Assembly: GCA_013140605.1 (NCBI GenBank)
Contig: JABFSL010000033.1
Coordinates: 1 to 50,059, forward strand
Source: Anaerolineales bacterium
GTDB lineage: Bacteria; Chloroflexota; Anaerolineae; Anaerolineales; Villigracilaceae
Reading direction: 5' to 3'
DNA length: 50,059 nucleotides
Shown: piece after piece, positions 6,989-14,368 of the stretch
How the letters are laid out: every line of letters starts with the position of its first letter
How positions within the stretch are numbered: position 1 is the first letter of the stretch
Notes under the pieces: model-generated
Seen by the model: the letters and a program-made list of their open reading frames with translations, nothing else
What the model was told of the DNA's origin: nothing
Databases searched by the model: none
Made by a program: the position numbers and the translations under genes

Positions 6989-9409
6989 TTATTTCAAACT
7001 TTCCAACATGGCAACTGCTTCCTCATACGCTACCTTGTAATAATACGGCGGACCGTCACAATAGGCCAGTTTCAGCGCGGACTCGGCATATTCCTTTGCC
7101 TTGACTTTATCCTTCTCCTGCTCCAGCGCGTATTGGGCAAGGAAGAGATTCACATCCGCCCCCTGCAAGACATACCCGCTGCGCTCCGTGATCACCAGCG
7201 CCTCGGACGCTTTTTCCTGCGCATCTTTGAAATCGCCCTGCGCATAACGCAACCGCGCCAGGTCGAGCAGGATGTCGGCTTCATGCTCAACATTATTGAT
7301 TTGCCGACAGAGATTGAGCGCTTTGGACAGGTTTTCTTCTGCCAGAGTCAATGCGTTATTGGCACGATATGCCGCACCAAGTAGCCAGTGAGCACGAACA
7401 TACTCACGTAGAACAGGGGAATTTGCTTGTGTATCTTTATCTGCGAACTCAAGAGCGCGAAATGCACATTCGATTGATAATTTTAGACTTAAGGCTTTAG
7501 ATTGGGAATTTGCGCGGGCTAACAACAGGAAATACAGTGCGCGAATAGCCCAAATCACACCTTGTCTCTGGATATGCTTTTCATTTTCAAGTATCTTTAA
7601 TGTTTTAGATTGTTCTTGTTCTGTTTCTTGCCACTTTCCACAATAGGCTAATACACGAGATAATTGGCAATGACCATTACCTTCTTGAATTTTTTTGTCA
7701 ATCTCACGGCATAAGTCAATACTAAGGCGCAAATTTCGCTCCGCATCCACAAGTGCGCCAATATGTAATTGCGCTTGCGCCATATTGCTTAAACCTATAG
7801 CAGCGCTTTCATTAGCGGCATGTGCTTCACGAATAGCAATTTGCATTTTGTAAAGCGTTATAGCATGGCTTGGTTGTCCGCTTAGTAAATAGGCGGTGGC
7901 AAGCGTGTTAAGTACCCATGCTTGCCATGATTCACTTTTCAAGTTAGGTGCTTCATTTTCGCCATCATTAAATAAAGCGCCTAACAATTCAATAACTTGC
8001 TGATAAGAACAAAATTGAAAATATAAAGGATTGGTCAAGCGGTCATCAAATAAAATTATGGCTTCATCCAAATTCCCCACCCTGACCATGTGATGATACA
8101 GTTCGATCACGGGCGCGAGATCTTCCAGTGTGGTCACTGTTTGGGGTTTGGGAACAGCCTTGAAGTAGTTTACAAGGCGGGTGTGTGCATTCGTTTTATC
8201 AGGCGTGGCAAATTTATCGTAGGCATAATGCCGCACGATCGGGTGCATATCGTAGTGTTGAGACTCGCCCGCGTATTGCAGCAGTCCGCGCTTGCGCAGG
8301 TCAAGCAGGGCTTTGTCCAGGTCGGCGCTGGGGAACACCTTTTTGAGCACGGCGTATTCCATCGAGCCGCGAAAGCAGGAAATCTTGCTCAGCAAATCCC
8401 TGCGCTCGGGGGCTAAACTTTCATACGCGCGTTCCAACACGTGATGTCGTCTGGCTTTCACGTCCTCAAAGATTTCAAGATTCTTCACCGCCGCAATATC
8501 GCCGCGATGTTCATGGTCTTCGTTGATCAAACCGACCAGCAGGCTCAAACTCAACGGGTGATAGCCGTACGCGGAACAGGCAGCGATAATCTCCGCGCGC
8601 GTGGCTTTTATCCCTTCGTTGTGGAAGTACGTCACCGCATCCTCGGGCGAGAAGGCGGAGAGCGCCTCCTCACGGCAGCCTTTGAGCAGTTTGCCGTCGG
8701 CGCTCTCCAACACGCGCGGACACAGGCGCGTGGTCATCAAGACTTTGGAGCGCATGCCCGCGCCGCTCAAGCCGCGCAGGAAGGTTTCCGTCAACGGGGA
8801 GGAGCAATCGCGCTGGGATGGGTCAATGTCAGCATCCTCGTCATCGCTTTGCAACGCGGCATCCATCCTTCCATATTGACGCAGCAAGCGTTCGAAGCCA
8901 TCCAGCACGATCAGGATGTTCGTCCCGCGCAGCGCTTCCAACAGATCATTGACCTGCTGCCGCGCCGACTCTTTGACCTCCACGCCGAGATGTTTCAGCG
9001 TCTCGGACAGAAAACTCTCAAAGCCCGATTCCTTTTCATAGAACGACCACCAGACTGCCGTCGGCCATTTCTCACGGTGGACGCTGTTGAACCACGTCCA
9101 CGCCAGTGCGGATTTGCCAAATCCACCCAGGGCGCGGAGCATGAGCAGGTTGTCTTTATCGTTATTCAGCCATGCATTGAGCATGTCCATTTCAGCGGCG
9201 CGGCCTGTGAAGGTGTCCAAGTCACCGTAGCGATGGCCGTAGAACCAACCCGTATGAAACGCAACTTGCTTACCGCCTATGATGATAACGTTATTGTTGC
9301 CAACGATGATATTGCTGTCAATAACATTTCCCTCAATGTGAACATTCCCCTGCGTCCCCACGGGCTTTTCATGCGCTGTTGAGTTTTGCGAACCTGTATC
9401 ATCTGCCAT
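6989..9409 (-). CDS. STAND ATPase: NB-ARC-like domain with C-terminal TPR repeats
   Basis: This 806-residue protein has NLR-like architecture. Residues 20-50 contain an Asn/Gly/Ile-rich stretch (GNVHIEGNVIDSNIIVGNNN), a short N-terminal module often seen before STAND or caspase domains in filamentous bacteria. The NTPase follows: Walker A GGFGKSAL (95-102), Walker B ILIVLDGFE (165-173), sensor MTTR (about 225-228), a GxP-type GYHPLSL (about 282-288) and an MHD-like MHPIVR (388-393). From about 435 to the end are TPR-type helical pairs (ATAYLLSGQPSHAITLYK, LARLRYAQGDFKDAQEKASEAL). There is no enzymatic effector domain, transmembrane segment or DNA-binding domain that I can see. It could be a signal-dependent oligomerising sensor, for regulation or phage defence, but that is inference. 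I prefer the ATG at 9409, with AGG 5 bases upstream, over the TTG at 9427. Confidence 0.88.
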   Translation of the reverse strand: MADDTGSQNSTAHEKPVGTQGNVHIEGNVIDSNIIVGNNNVIIIGGKQVAFHTGWFYGHRYGDLDTFTGRAAEMDMLNAWLNNDKDNLLMLRALGGFGKSALAWTWFNSVHREKWPTAVWWSFYEKESGFESFLSETLKHLGVEVKESARQQVNDLLEALRGTNILIVLDGFERLLRQYGRMDAALQSDDEDADIDPSQRDCSSPLTETFLRGLSGAGMRSKVLMTTRLCPRVLESADGKLLKGCREEALSAFSPEDAVTYFHNEGIKATRAEIIAACSAYGYHPLSLSLLVGLINEDHEHRGDIAAVKNLEIFEDVKARRHHVLERAYESLAPERRDLLSKISCFRGSMEYAVLKKVFPSADLDKALLDLRKRGLLQYAGESQHYDMHPIVRHYAYDKFATPDKTNAHTRLVNYFKAVPKPQTVTTLEDLAPVIELYHHMVRVGNLDEAIILFDDRLTNPLYFQFCSYQQVIELLGALFNDGENEAPNLKSESWQAWVLNTLATAYLLSGQPSHAITLYKMQIAIREAHAANESAAIGLSNMAQAQLHIGALVDAERNLRLSIDLCREIDKKIQEGNGHCQLSRVLAYCGKWQETEQEQSKTLKILENEKHIQRQGVIWAIRALYFLLLARANSQSKALSLKLSIECAFRALEFADKDTQANSPVLREYVRAHWLLGAAYRANNALTLAEENLSKALNLCRQINNVEHEADILLDLARLRYAQGDFKDAQEKASEALVITERSGYVLQGADVNLFLAQYALEQEKDKVKAKEYAESALKLAYCDGPPYYYKVAYEEAVAMLESLK

Positions 9410-9448
9410 GACCACCTGCCCTTGCAATGAAAGGAAAACGTTCTCGCT

Positions 9449-9454
9449 ATTATA
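9449..9454 (-). promoter_or_regulatory. Putative -10 box of the STAND gene
   Basis: TATAAT on the reverse strand lies 39 bases upstream of the chosen ATG. This would give a 5' leader of about 30 bases containing the Shine-Dalgarno sequence. The -35 region is weak. Confidence 0.5.
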
Positions 9455-9504
9455 CGATTAAAGAATGGACAGGATATCCCGTCCGCGTTACAAATCCCTG
9501 CCTG

Positions 9505-9834
9505 TTACGGCATCAAACTCGTGATCCCCAACAAGAGAGCGAACAAAATCGGCGGTGCGAACGATAGCCCGGAGAGGATCGCCGCCAGCTTGTTTTTACG
9601 GCGCGCGTACGCAACCCACGCGCCAATGGACAATCCCAACGGAAAGATCGGGTAGGACCAGATCGTGATCACAAAAGCCCATGCAGCGGGGGTTTCACCC
9701 GCATCAAAAGCCATGACGGAGAGTCCCGCCATGACCAGCCAGATAAACAGCGAAGCGACTGCCAATAATTGCGAAACGATCATCCATATCAACAGACCTG
9801 TGGAACGTTTGGGTTGTACTGCGATTTCAGACAT
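9505..9834 (-). CDS. Small three-helix membrane protein
   Basis: This 109-residue protein has a short polar N-terminus (MSEIAVQPKRSTG) and three hydrophobic segments at about residues 13-41, 50-74 and 83-107. The second and third are joined by the positive loop YARRKNK, which suggests that loop is cytoplasmic. GAGGAG lies 7 bases upstream of the ATG and makes the start secure. It precedes the STAND gene in the same direction with 95 bases between, including a separate -10 box, so co-transcription is uncertain. I recognise no family. Because of its position it is a candidate membrane partner of the STAND protein, but nothing in the sequence proves this. Confidence 0.75.
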   Translation of the reverse strand: MSEIAVQPKRSTGLLIWMIVSQLLAVASLFIWLVMAGLSVMAFDAGETPAAWAFVITIWSYPIFPLGLSIGAWVAYARRKNKLAAILSGLSFAPPILFALLLGITSLMP

Positions 9835-9874
9835 TATTATCTCCTCTAAAATTATGATTGTCGAACTTTAGCAT

Positions 9875-9917
9875 AAAAATCCCCATCCGTCATTGCGTGA
9901 CAGATGGGGATTTTTTC
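9875..9917 (-). terminator. Bidirectional-looking terminator after the multicopper oxidase gene
   Basis: The stem AAAAATCCCCATC (9876-9888) pairs with GATGGGGATTTTT (9903-9915). A T-run follows the stem on both strands. It lies 22 bases after the oxidase stop codon and would end that transcript before the small membrane-protein gene. Confidence 0.85.
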
Positions 9918-9938
9918 TTATTTACCCTTGGATTGAGA

Positions 9939-12041
9939 TTACATCGGCGGCGGTAATTTCGGCATCGGCTGTCCCTTCTGCAGTGGGCCAACCCGGAAAG
10001 GCCGCATCATTTCATTATCTTCATGAGAGACGATGTGACAGTGCCAGGTGAACTGACCGGGCTTGCTGAACTGCATCTTGATGCGTGTCACCTGGCCGGG
10101 GTAGGCAATGACCGTATCCTTGAAACCGGTCTCCCACGGTTGGGGCGGAGTCGGCACTGAGCCGGGAATCACTTGAACCGTTCGATCGATCTCGTTCACG
10201 AAGATATCCTGCCGACTGAGTACCTCAAACACCACCTCATGGATGTGCATCGGATGCGCATCAGCGGTCGAGTTATAGATCTCCCAGACTTCGGTGGCGC
10301 CAACAGCCGGGTTCTCTGTCACAGCTTCCATCCACATGAACTTCGTCCATATGCCTGGAGCGACGTTGGGATCGCCGGCAACGGTGCCAAGCAAAGCCTC
10401 CGACGGAGTATCGAAGAACATCGACATTTCCTCGATCAACGCCAGCGGGCGGGTTACTGTCGCTGCGGGCAGTGGCTTGATGGCCGGCAGAACCAGGAAC
10501 TGCGGGGGTGTGGTGGGATCTGGCGCAACTGCGGGCACAACATTGAATTGCAATATCTGACCTGTTGAATCTGGATCAGCCGCCTCGAAATCGACGCCAA
10601 TGGTGCCGCCGCCGAAGGGTTCATCTGGTCCTACATTTCCAAGTATATAATTTCCTTCGGGCACGTTGGTGAAGTCAACGATCATATCAGCGCGTTCAGC
10701 CAGACCCATAAGAAGCTGGTTGCCATGATTCGCAGTGATGTTCACCGGCGCTGCCAGGAATCCGCCCTCGTTTCCAATCTGCCATACTTCCACGCCCGGG
10801 ATATTGTTGAAATCCAGAATTAAGAAACGCGAGTCACAGCCATTCAGGAAACGGAAGCGATAGCGGCGTTTTTCAACGGTCTGGAACGGCCACGTGTTCC
10901 CATTGACCATGATCATGTTGCCAAAGAACTCAGGGTTCCAGATCGGCGAAATATCAGTGGGGTTGACTGGGTCTCCGATGTACGGTCCCGATCCCGTCTC
11001 GGCATCAAAGAAAGCGCGTGTGTCCGGGTAGAACAACGAACCATCCTCATTAAATGCGCGATCCTGGATAGCGATGGGAATCTCGTAAAAAGTTCTGTTG
11101 GGCACGATCTGGTCGATCTCACTGGGAGCTGGTCCCGGGAGAACAGCCCGTCTCCCTTTTTTGCGAGAGTCACGCACTGCCTCGTCGCCTGCCGACCCGC
11201 CGCGGATGATAAAGAAACCAGCCGGCCCTGCGTAGACGTTGAGACGGGTCATGCCCAGCGTGTGATCGTGATACCAGATGGTTGAGGCGCGGTTCTTGTT
11301 CGGATACTGGAAGGTGGCGAAGCCCGGCCCCCATTTGACCCGATATTCATCCTGGGCTTTCTTCTTGAAAAAGTTATACCAGGTACCTTCAGTGGCATGA
11401 CCCGCTACATTGTTAGCCGCCGGCAGATACCAGGCCTCTGCGTAGCCGTCACTGTCATCTCTGACACCCACGGCACCATGCACATGTGAGATCATGGGCA
11501 CTGGACCAGTGTATGGTCCGGGTGTGCTGTCAAACATCGGTCGGGTATCGCGGCCATCCACGCCTCCAGGCGGATTCGCCCAATGCAGGGTCGGGTCAAC
11601 TGGCAGCAGGTGCGGCAGATAATTGCCATTGGCATCTTTCAGATCGTTGATCCACTTGATGCGCACAGGTCTATCCGCGTTGGCCTCGATTGTCAGCGAT
11701 GGCGCATTGTATATCATCGGCGCTCGCGGACTGAGGGCCTTGGCTGGCCCATACCCCCAGACAGTGGTCTTCGGAAAACTGGCTGGCAGGATTTGCTGCT
11801 CGAACTGTTTCATCGAGATCTCGTAATAATCGACCAGCTTATCTTCCTGACGCACAAAGCCGGCACGCGGCATCTGCGGCGGAATAAGCAATGGTGTTTG
11901 ATATTTAGGCAATGTAAGCGGGTCAAGTGTGCCGCCCGGGATTTGAGCCTGGGCGCGCAGTATGAATTTACCGCGCGTAGCGGCATATAACGAAAGCACA
12001 CCCATTCCGCTGAGTTTTAGAAAATCTCGTCTGCTTATCAT
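9939..12041 (-). CDS. Tat-exported multicopper oxidase (CotA / bilirubin-oxidase-like)
   Basis: The 700-residue protein begins with a twin-arginine signal MISRRDFLKLSG followed by a hydrophobic stretch, so it is exported folded. All four copper motifs are present: HVHG (186-189), YHDH (257-260), HPMHIH (596-601) and HCHIVSHEDNEMM (667-679), the last including the T1 Cys668 and a Met at 678 or 679. It should oxidise phenolic or metal substrates (for example bilirubin, Mn(II) or Cu(I)) and reduce O2 to water. The pattern HPxHIHxVxFxVL with HCHIxxHEDxxMMRPF is closest to the CotA/bilirubin-oxidase/PhsA group. The chain is longer than CotA (about 510), with extra loops around the second cupredoxin domain. 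GGAGG lies 6 bases before the ATG. It stands alone, with its own terminator; no copper-resistance genes adjoin it. Confidence 0.94.
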   Translation of the reverse strand: MISRRDFLKLSGMGVLSLYAATRGKFILRAQAQIPGGTLDPLTLPKYQTPLLIPPQMPRAGFVRQEDKLVDYYEISMKQFEQQILPASFPKTTVWGYGPAKALSPRAPMIYNAPSLTIEANADRPVRIKWINDLKDANGNYLPHLLPVDPTLHWANPPGGVDGRDTRPMFDSTPGPYTGPVPMISHVHGAVGVRDDSDGYAEAWYLPAANNVAGHATEGTWYNFFKKKAQDEYRVKWGPGFATFQYPNKNRASTIWYHDHTLGMTRLNVYAGPAGFFIIRGGSAGDEAVRDSRKKGRRAVLPGPAPSEIDQIVPNRTFYEIPIAIQDRAFNEDGSLFYPDTRAFFDAETGSGPYIGDPVNPTDISPIWNPEFFGNMIMVNGNTWPFQTVEKRRYRFRFLNGCDSRFLILDFNNIPGVEVWQIGNEGGFLAAPVNITANHGNQLLMGLAERADMIVDFTNVPEGNYILGNVGPDEPFGGGTIGVDFEAADPDSTGQILQFNVVPAVAPDPTTPPQFLVLPAIKPLPAATVTRPLALIEEMSMFFDTPSEALLGTVAGDPNVAPGIWTKFMWMEAVTENPAVGATEVWEIYNSTADAHPMHIHEVVFEVLSRQDIFVNEIDRTVQVIPGSVPTPPQPWETGFKDTVIAYPGQVTRIKMQFSKPGQFTWHCHIVSHEDNEMMRPFRVGPLQKGQPMPKLPPPM

Positions 12042-12454
12042 GAAATCCTCCGATCAACATGCAAAAATATTCGGTTGACAATAGTTTGGGGTGTTATTTT
12101 AGAATCTTGTAAAATGGCTGTTTTCTGCCAACAAAACGGACAAATCACACACTTTTCACGATGCCATCTTTCAAGGCAGAACCTTGCCGGAACCTCCTCA
12201 TCTTTCTTACAATTTAGAACTTTTTAAATGAGTTTGCAGTTTTGAAATTAATTACAAGATAGCAGAATGAAAGGGACACTGCTACTACCCCAGGAATGGA
12301 AAAAGACCTATTCTTGGGGTGGCTTTTTGTATGGGGGATTAATCCCCAAGGTTAATCCTTATTTGAGTCCGTAGGAAATTGAAACTGACCATACGATAAA
12401 TAGCCTAAATGAAAAGAAAAAAATGAGTGGCTTTGGGTAAAACCCTGTGATAAG
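12042..12454. other. Gene-free spacer with two hairpins
   Basis: This 413-base AT-rich stretch separates the divergent oxidase and phosphatase genes. It holds an 11-bp stem with one G-T pair (ACCCCAGGAAT at 12287-12297, ATTCTTGGGGT at 12310-12320) followed by GGCTTTTTG, which looks like a terminator although no gene on the + strand lies upstream. It also holds the perfect palindrome GGGGATTAATCCCC (12334-12347). I see no conserved coding frame; the hairpins may be remnants of a lost gene or regulatory leader. Confidence 0.5.
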
Positions 12455-12910
12455 ATGTTCAACATGGACTTCTCCCCCATCACCTCTGACCTTTTCATTG
12501 GCAGAACACCTTCCACAGTGGATTACAACCACCTGCGCGAACTCGGCGTGAAACTTGTTATCAACATGCGCGTGGAGTATCGTCCGCGCAGGGATGTGTA
12601 TCATGATCCGATCCAATTTCTTTGGCTGCCCACCTTTGACTCGCCGCTGATTCCGATTTCGATTAAGGCACTGCATCGCGGAACGCGCGCCGCACTGGAA
12701 ACAATTCAAAACGGCGGCAAGGTTTTTTCTCACTGTGCGGGCGGAGTCCACCGTGGCGTGACGATGGGCGCATGCATCCTCATTGCGCAGGGATATGATC
12801 CGCATTCGGCGATGGAATTGATCAAGCAGAAACGTCCGCAGGCCGACCCGTTCGCGTTCTACATCCGCCCGCGGATCTTGAAGTTCGCAAGCCAATGGAA
12901 GATCGGGTAA
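12455..12910 (+). CDS. Dual-specificity protein phosphatase family protein
   Basis: This 151-residue single-domain protein has the cysteine-phosphatase signature VFSHCAGGVHRGVTMG, where HCxxxxxR supplies the catalytic Cys and the phosphate-binding Arg (about residues 93-99). Upstream, ITSDLFIGRTPSTVDYNHLRELGVKLVINMR is the typical N-terminus of atypical DSP domains (SxLYIGxxxxxxxxxxLxxLGIxxVIN), and the general-acid loop is probably LPTFDSPLIP with its Asp. It would remove phosphate from Ser/Thr/Tyr residues or from small phospho-molecules. No Shine-Dalgarno sequence is clear, and an ATG at 12464 is an alternative start. It stands alone; with the PP2C phosphatase at 43572 it shows that this genome uses protein phosphorylation. 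Confidence 0.88.
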   Translation: MFNMDFSPITSDLFIGRTPSTVDYNHLRELGVKLVINMRVEYRPRRDVYHDPIQFLWLPTFDSPLIPISIKALHRGTRAALETIQNGGKVFSHCAGGVHRGVTMGACILIAQGYDPHSAMELIKQKRPQADPFAFYIRPRILKFASQWKIG

Positions 12911-13088
12911 AAACCTGCTACAGAGTATCGCATAATTTGGTAAACAGAAAATTTGATTTTCCCGGTAATTTTCGATGAAAAGTTTACTTATTTATGAGAA
13001 AAGCGATAGAATCCCAACTGTCAGATTTTTCGAATCAACTGGCGGCTAGGCACTGAGCCGCACTCTCAAATATTTATCAGCCAACATT

Positions 13089-14084
13089 ATGAATCGCATC
13101 TTCCTCTTAACTTTACTGGTTTCCATTTTGACAACCGCCTGCGGGGCGGAAGCAAGGGTCATCCCCACTGTCACATCCACTGCAACGCTGACAGAGGATC
13201 AAATGATCCCCACGCCAAGATATAGTAGTTCACTGGATACTCCCGCAAACGCAGATGCAACTGAGCCTGCCGCCACCGATGATATTTTGGCAATTTCAAC
13301 ATTGTCAACAGCGGAAATACCAGACCCGCTGCAAACTGTAACAGAGACTTTGGAACCTTCCACTGGCTCGGATGAATGGATGGATCTGCCCGTCATCCCA
13401 TTCATTAATCCCAATATAAGCGAGATCTATCAAAAGGGACAACTTCTTGGCAATGACCCATACGCCTTTTCGATCTTTGGCGATTGTCAGAGCAGGCCCG
13501 ATGAATTCTTCGGCGTATATGAAACCGACCCGGCAGTTTTCAGCACTCTTTCCCCCGATCTACAACAGACGGTTACCAACTTTACCGGCTCCTTCAACCG
13601 CGAGAGTCCCACATCACAGGATGGCACCACACCCGGCGGATTGCTTTGGCCCGAATGGCATCGCGGTCAATACGAATGCAGCCTGGCAGAGACTCCCGTG
13701 GATTGTGAACTGCGCGTTCACCGCCCATCGTTCGTGCTGATTCAGATCGGCACGCATTTCGAGTCGCGCAATACCGAATATCTGCGCACGATCATTACCC
13801 AGTTATTGGACGCCGGCGTTGTTCCGATCCTCGCCACCAAAGCGGATAACCGCGAACTGGACAACCGCATCAACCGTGACATGGCGCAGCTCTCTGCCGA
13901 ATTTGATCTTCCACTCTGGAATTTTTGGGCGGTACTAACTGGCCTCCCCGACCGCGGATTGTACGTCAAGGAAGGCCGTGAAGAACAGGGTGCTGTTTAT
14001 CTAAACACAGAGGCCTCCGAACTTCACCGCACGACCGGCCTGATCATGTTGGATGCCGTCTGGCGCACAGCCACAGGTCAATAA
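13089..14084 (+). CDS. Lipoprotein with SGNH-hydrolase-like domain
   Basis: The 331-residue protein starts MNRIFLLTLLVSILTTACG, a lipoprotein signal with Cys at about residue 18. A Thr/Ser/Pro/Ala-rich linker of about 85 residues follows, then a globular domain. FSIFGDCQSRPDEFFG fits the position of SGNH block I, VLIQIGTHFES block III, and DAGVVPILATKADN plus DRGLYVKEGREEQGAVYLNTEASELHRT the C-terminal part. The usual nucleophile Ser of GDS is Cys here (GDC), and no clear DxxH is visible, so it may be catalytically altered or a binding protein. It would be anchored on the outer face of the membrane. It stands alone and is followed by a hairpin shared with the convergent operon. Assignment to SGNH is from pattern only. 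Confidence 0.75.
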   Translation: MNRIFLLTLLVSILTTACGAEARVIPTVTSTATLTEDQMIPTPRYSSSLDTPANADATEPAATDDILAISTLSTAEIPDPLQTVTETLEPSTGSDEWMDLPVIPFINPNISEIYQKGQLLGNDPYAFSIFGDCQSRPDEFFGVYETDPAVFSTLSPDLQQTVTNFTGSFNRESPTSQDGTTPGGLLWPEWHRGQYECSLAETPVDCELRVHRPSFVLIQIGTHFESRNTEYLRTIITQLLDAGVVPILATKADNRELDNRINRDMAQLSAEFDLPLWNFWAVLTGLPDRGLYVKEGREEQGAVYLNTEASELHRTTGLIMLDAVWRTATGQ

Positions 14085-14109
14085 AAAAGGGCAGCCATGA
14101 CAGCTGCCC
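14083..14109 (-). terminator. Terminator of the mutS2 operon, overlapping the convergent stop codon
   Basis: The 7-bp stem GGGCAGC (14089-14095) and GCTGCCC (14103-14109) is followed on the reverse strand by six T (complement of 14083-14088). It therefore works as a rho-independent terminator for the leftward genes 14134-16792. The A-run includes the stop codon of the rightward lipoprotein gene. Confidence 0.8.
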
Positions 14110-14133
14110 AAATTCACCTTTAACCTTCAACTT

Positions 14134-14358
14134 TCAAACCTTCTCATACACAAACACCTGGATATCCATCCCATCATTATTCAATAAATCCATCGCTGGC
14201 ATAAAAGTCGCATCCTTGATGGCCTGCATATCGCCCGCAGGCGCATAGACCGAGAGCCGCGCCTCCTCATCAGACATCTTCGCAACCTTCACTTCCGCGC
14301 TTGTGCACGCGGCCAGGATCGTATCGGTCATTTGTTTGATGGCATCGTCAATCGACAT
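14134..14358 (-). CDS. Small conserved hypothetical protein downstream of mutS2
   Basis: This 74-residue acidic protein (MSIDDAIKQMTDTILAACTSAEVKV, then SVYAPAGDMQAIKDATFMPAMDLLNNDG) has an alpha-beta pattern and no membrane segment. The ATG at 14358 has GGAG 6 bases upstream. It follows mutS2 by 10 bases and precedes the operon terminator, so the two are co-transcribed. I do not recognise a family; the size and fold pattern would fit a small ferredoxin-fold or regulatory protein. A role linked to MutS2 is possible only on the basis of position. Confidence 0.7.
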   Translation of the reverse strand: MSIDDAIKQMTDTILAACTSAEVKVAKMSDEEARLSVYAPAGDMQAIKDATFMPAMDLLNNDGMDIQVFVYEKV

Positions 14359-14368
14359 AAGCAACTCC

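Noticed and set aside
8441-9382. 313-codon open frame on the + strand
   Set aside because: It is antisense to the NTPase part of the STAND gene, has no domain pattern, and its codons mirror the real frame.
12359-12895. 178-codon open frame on the - strand
   Set aside because: It is antisense to the dual-specificity phosphatase, whose HCxxxxxR motif proves the + strand frame.
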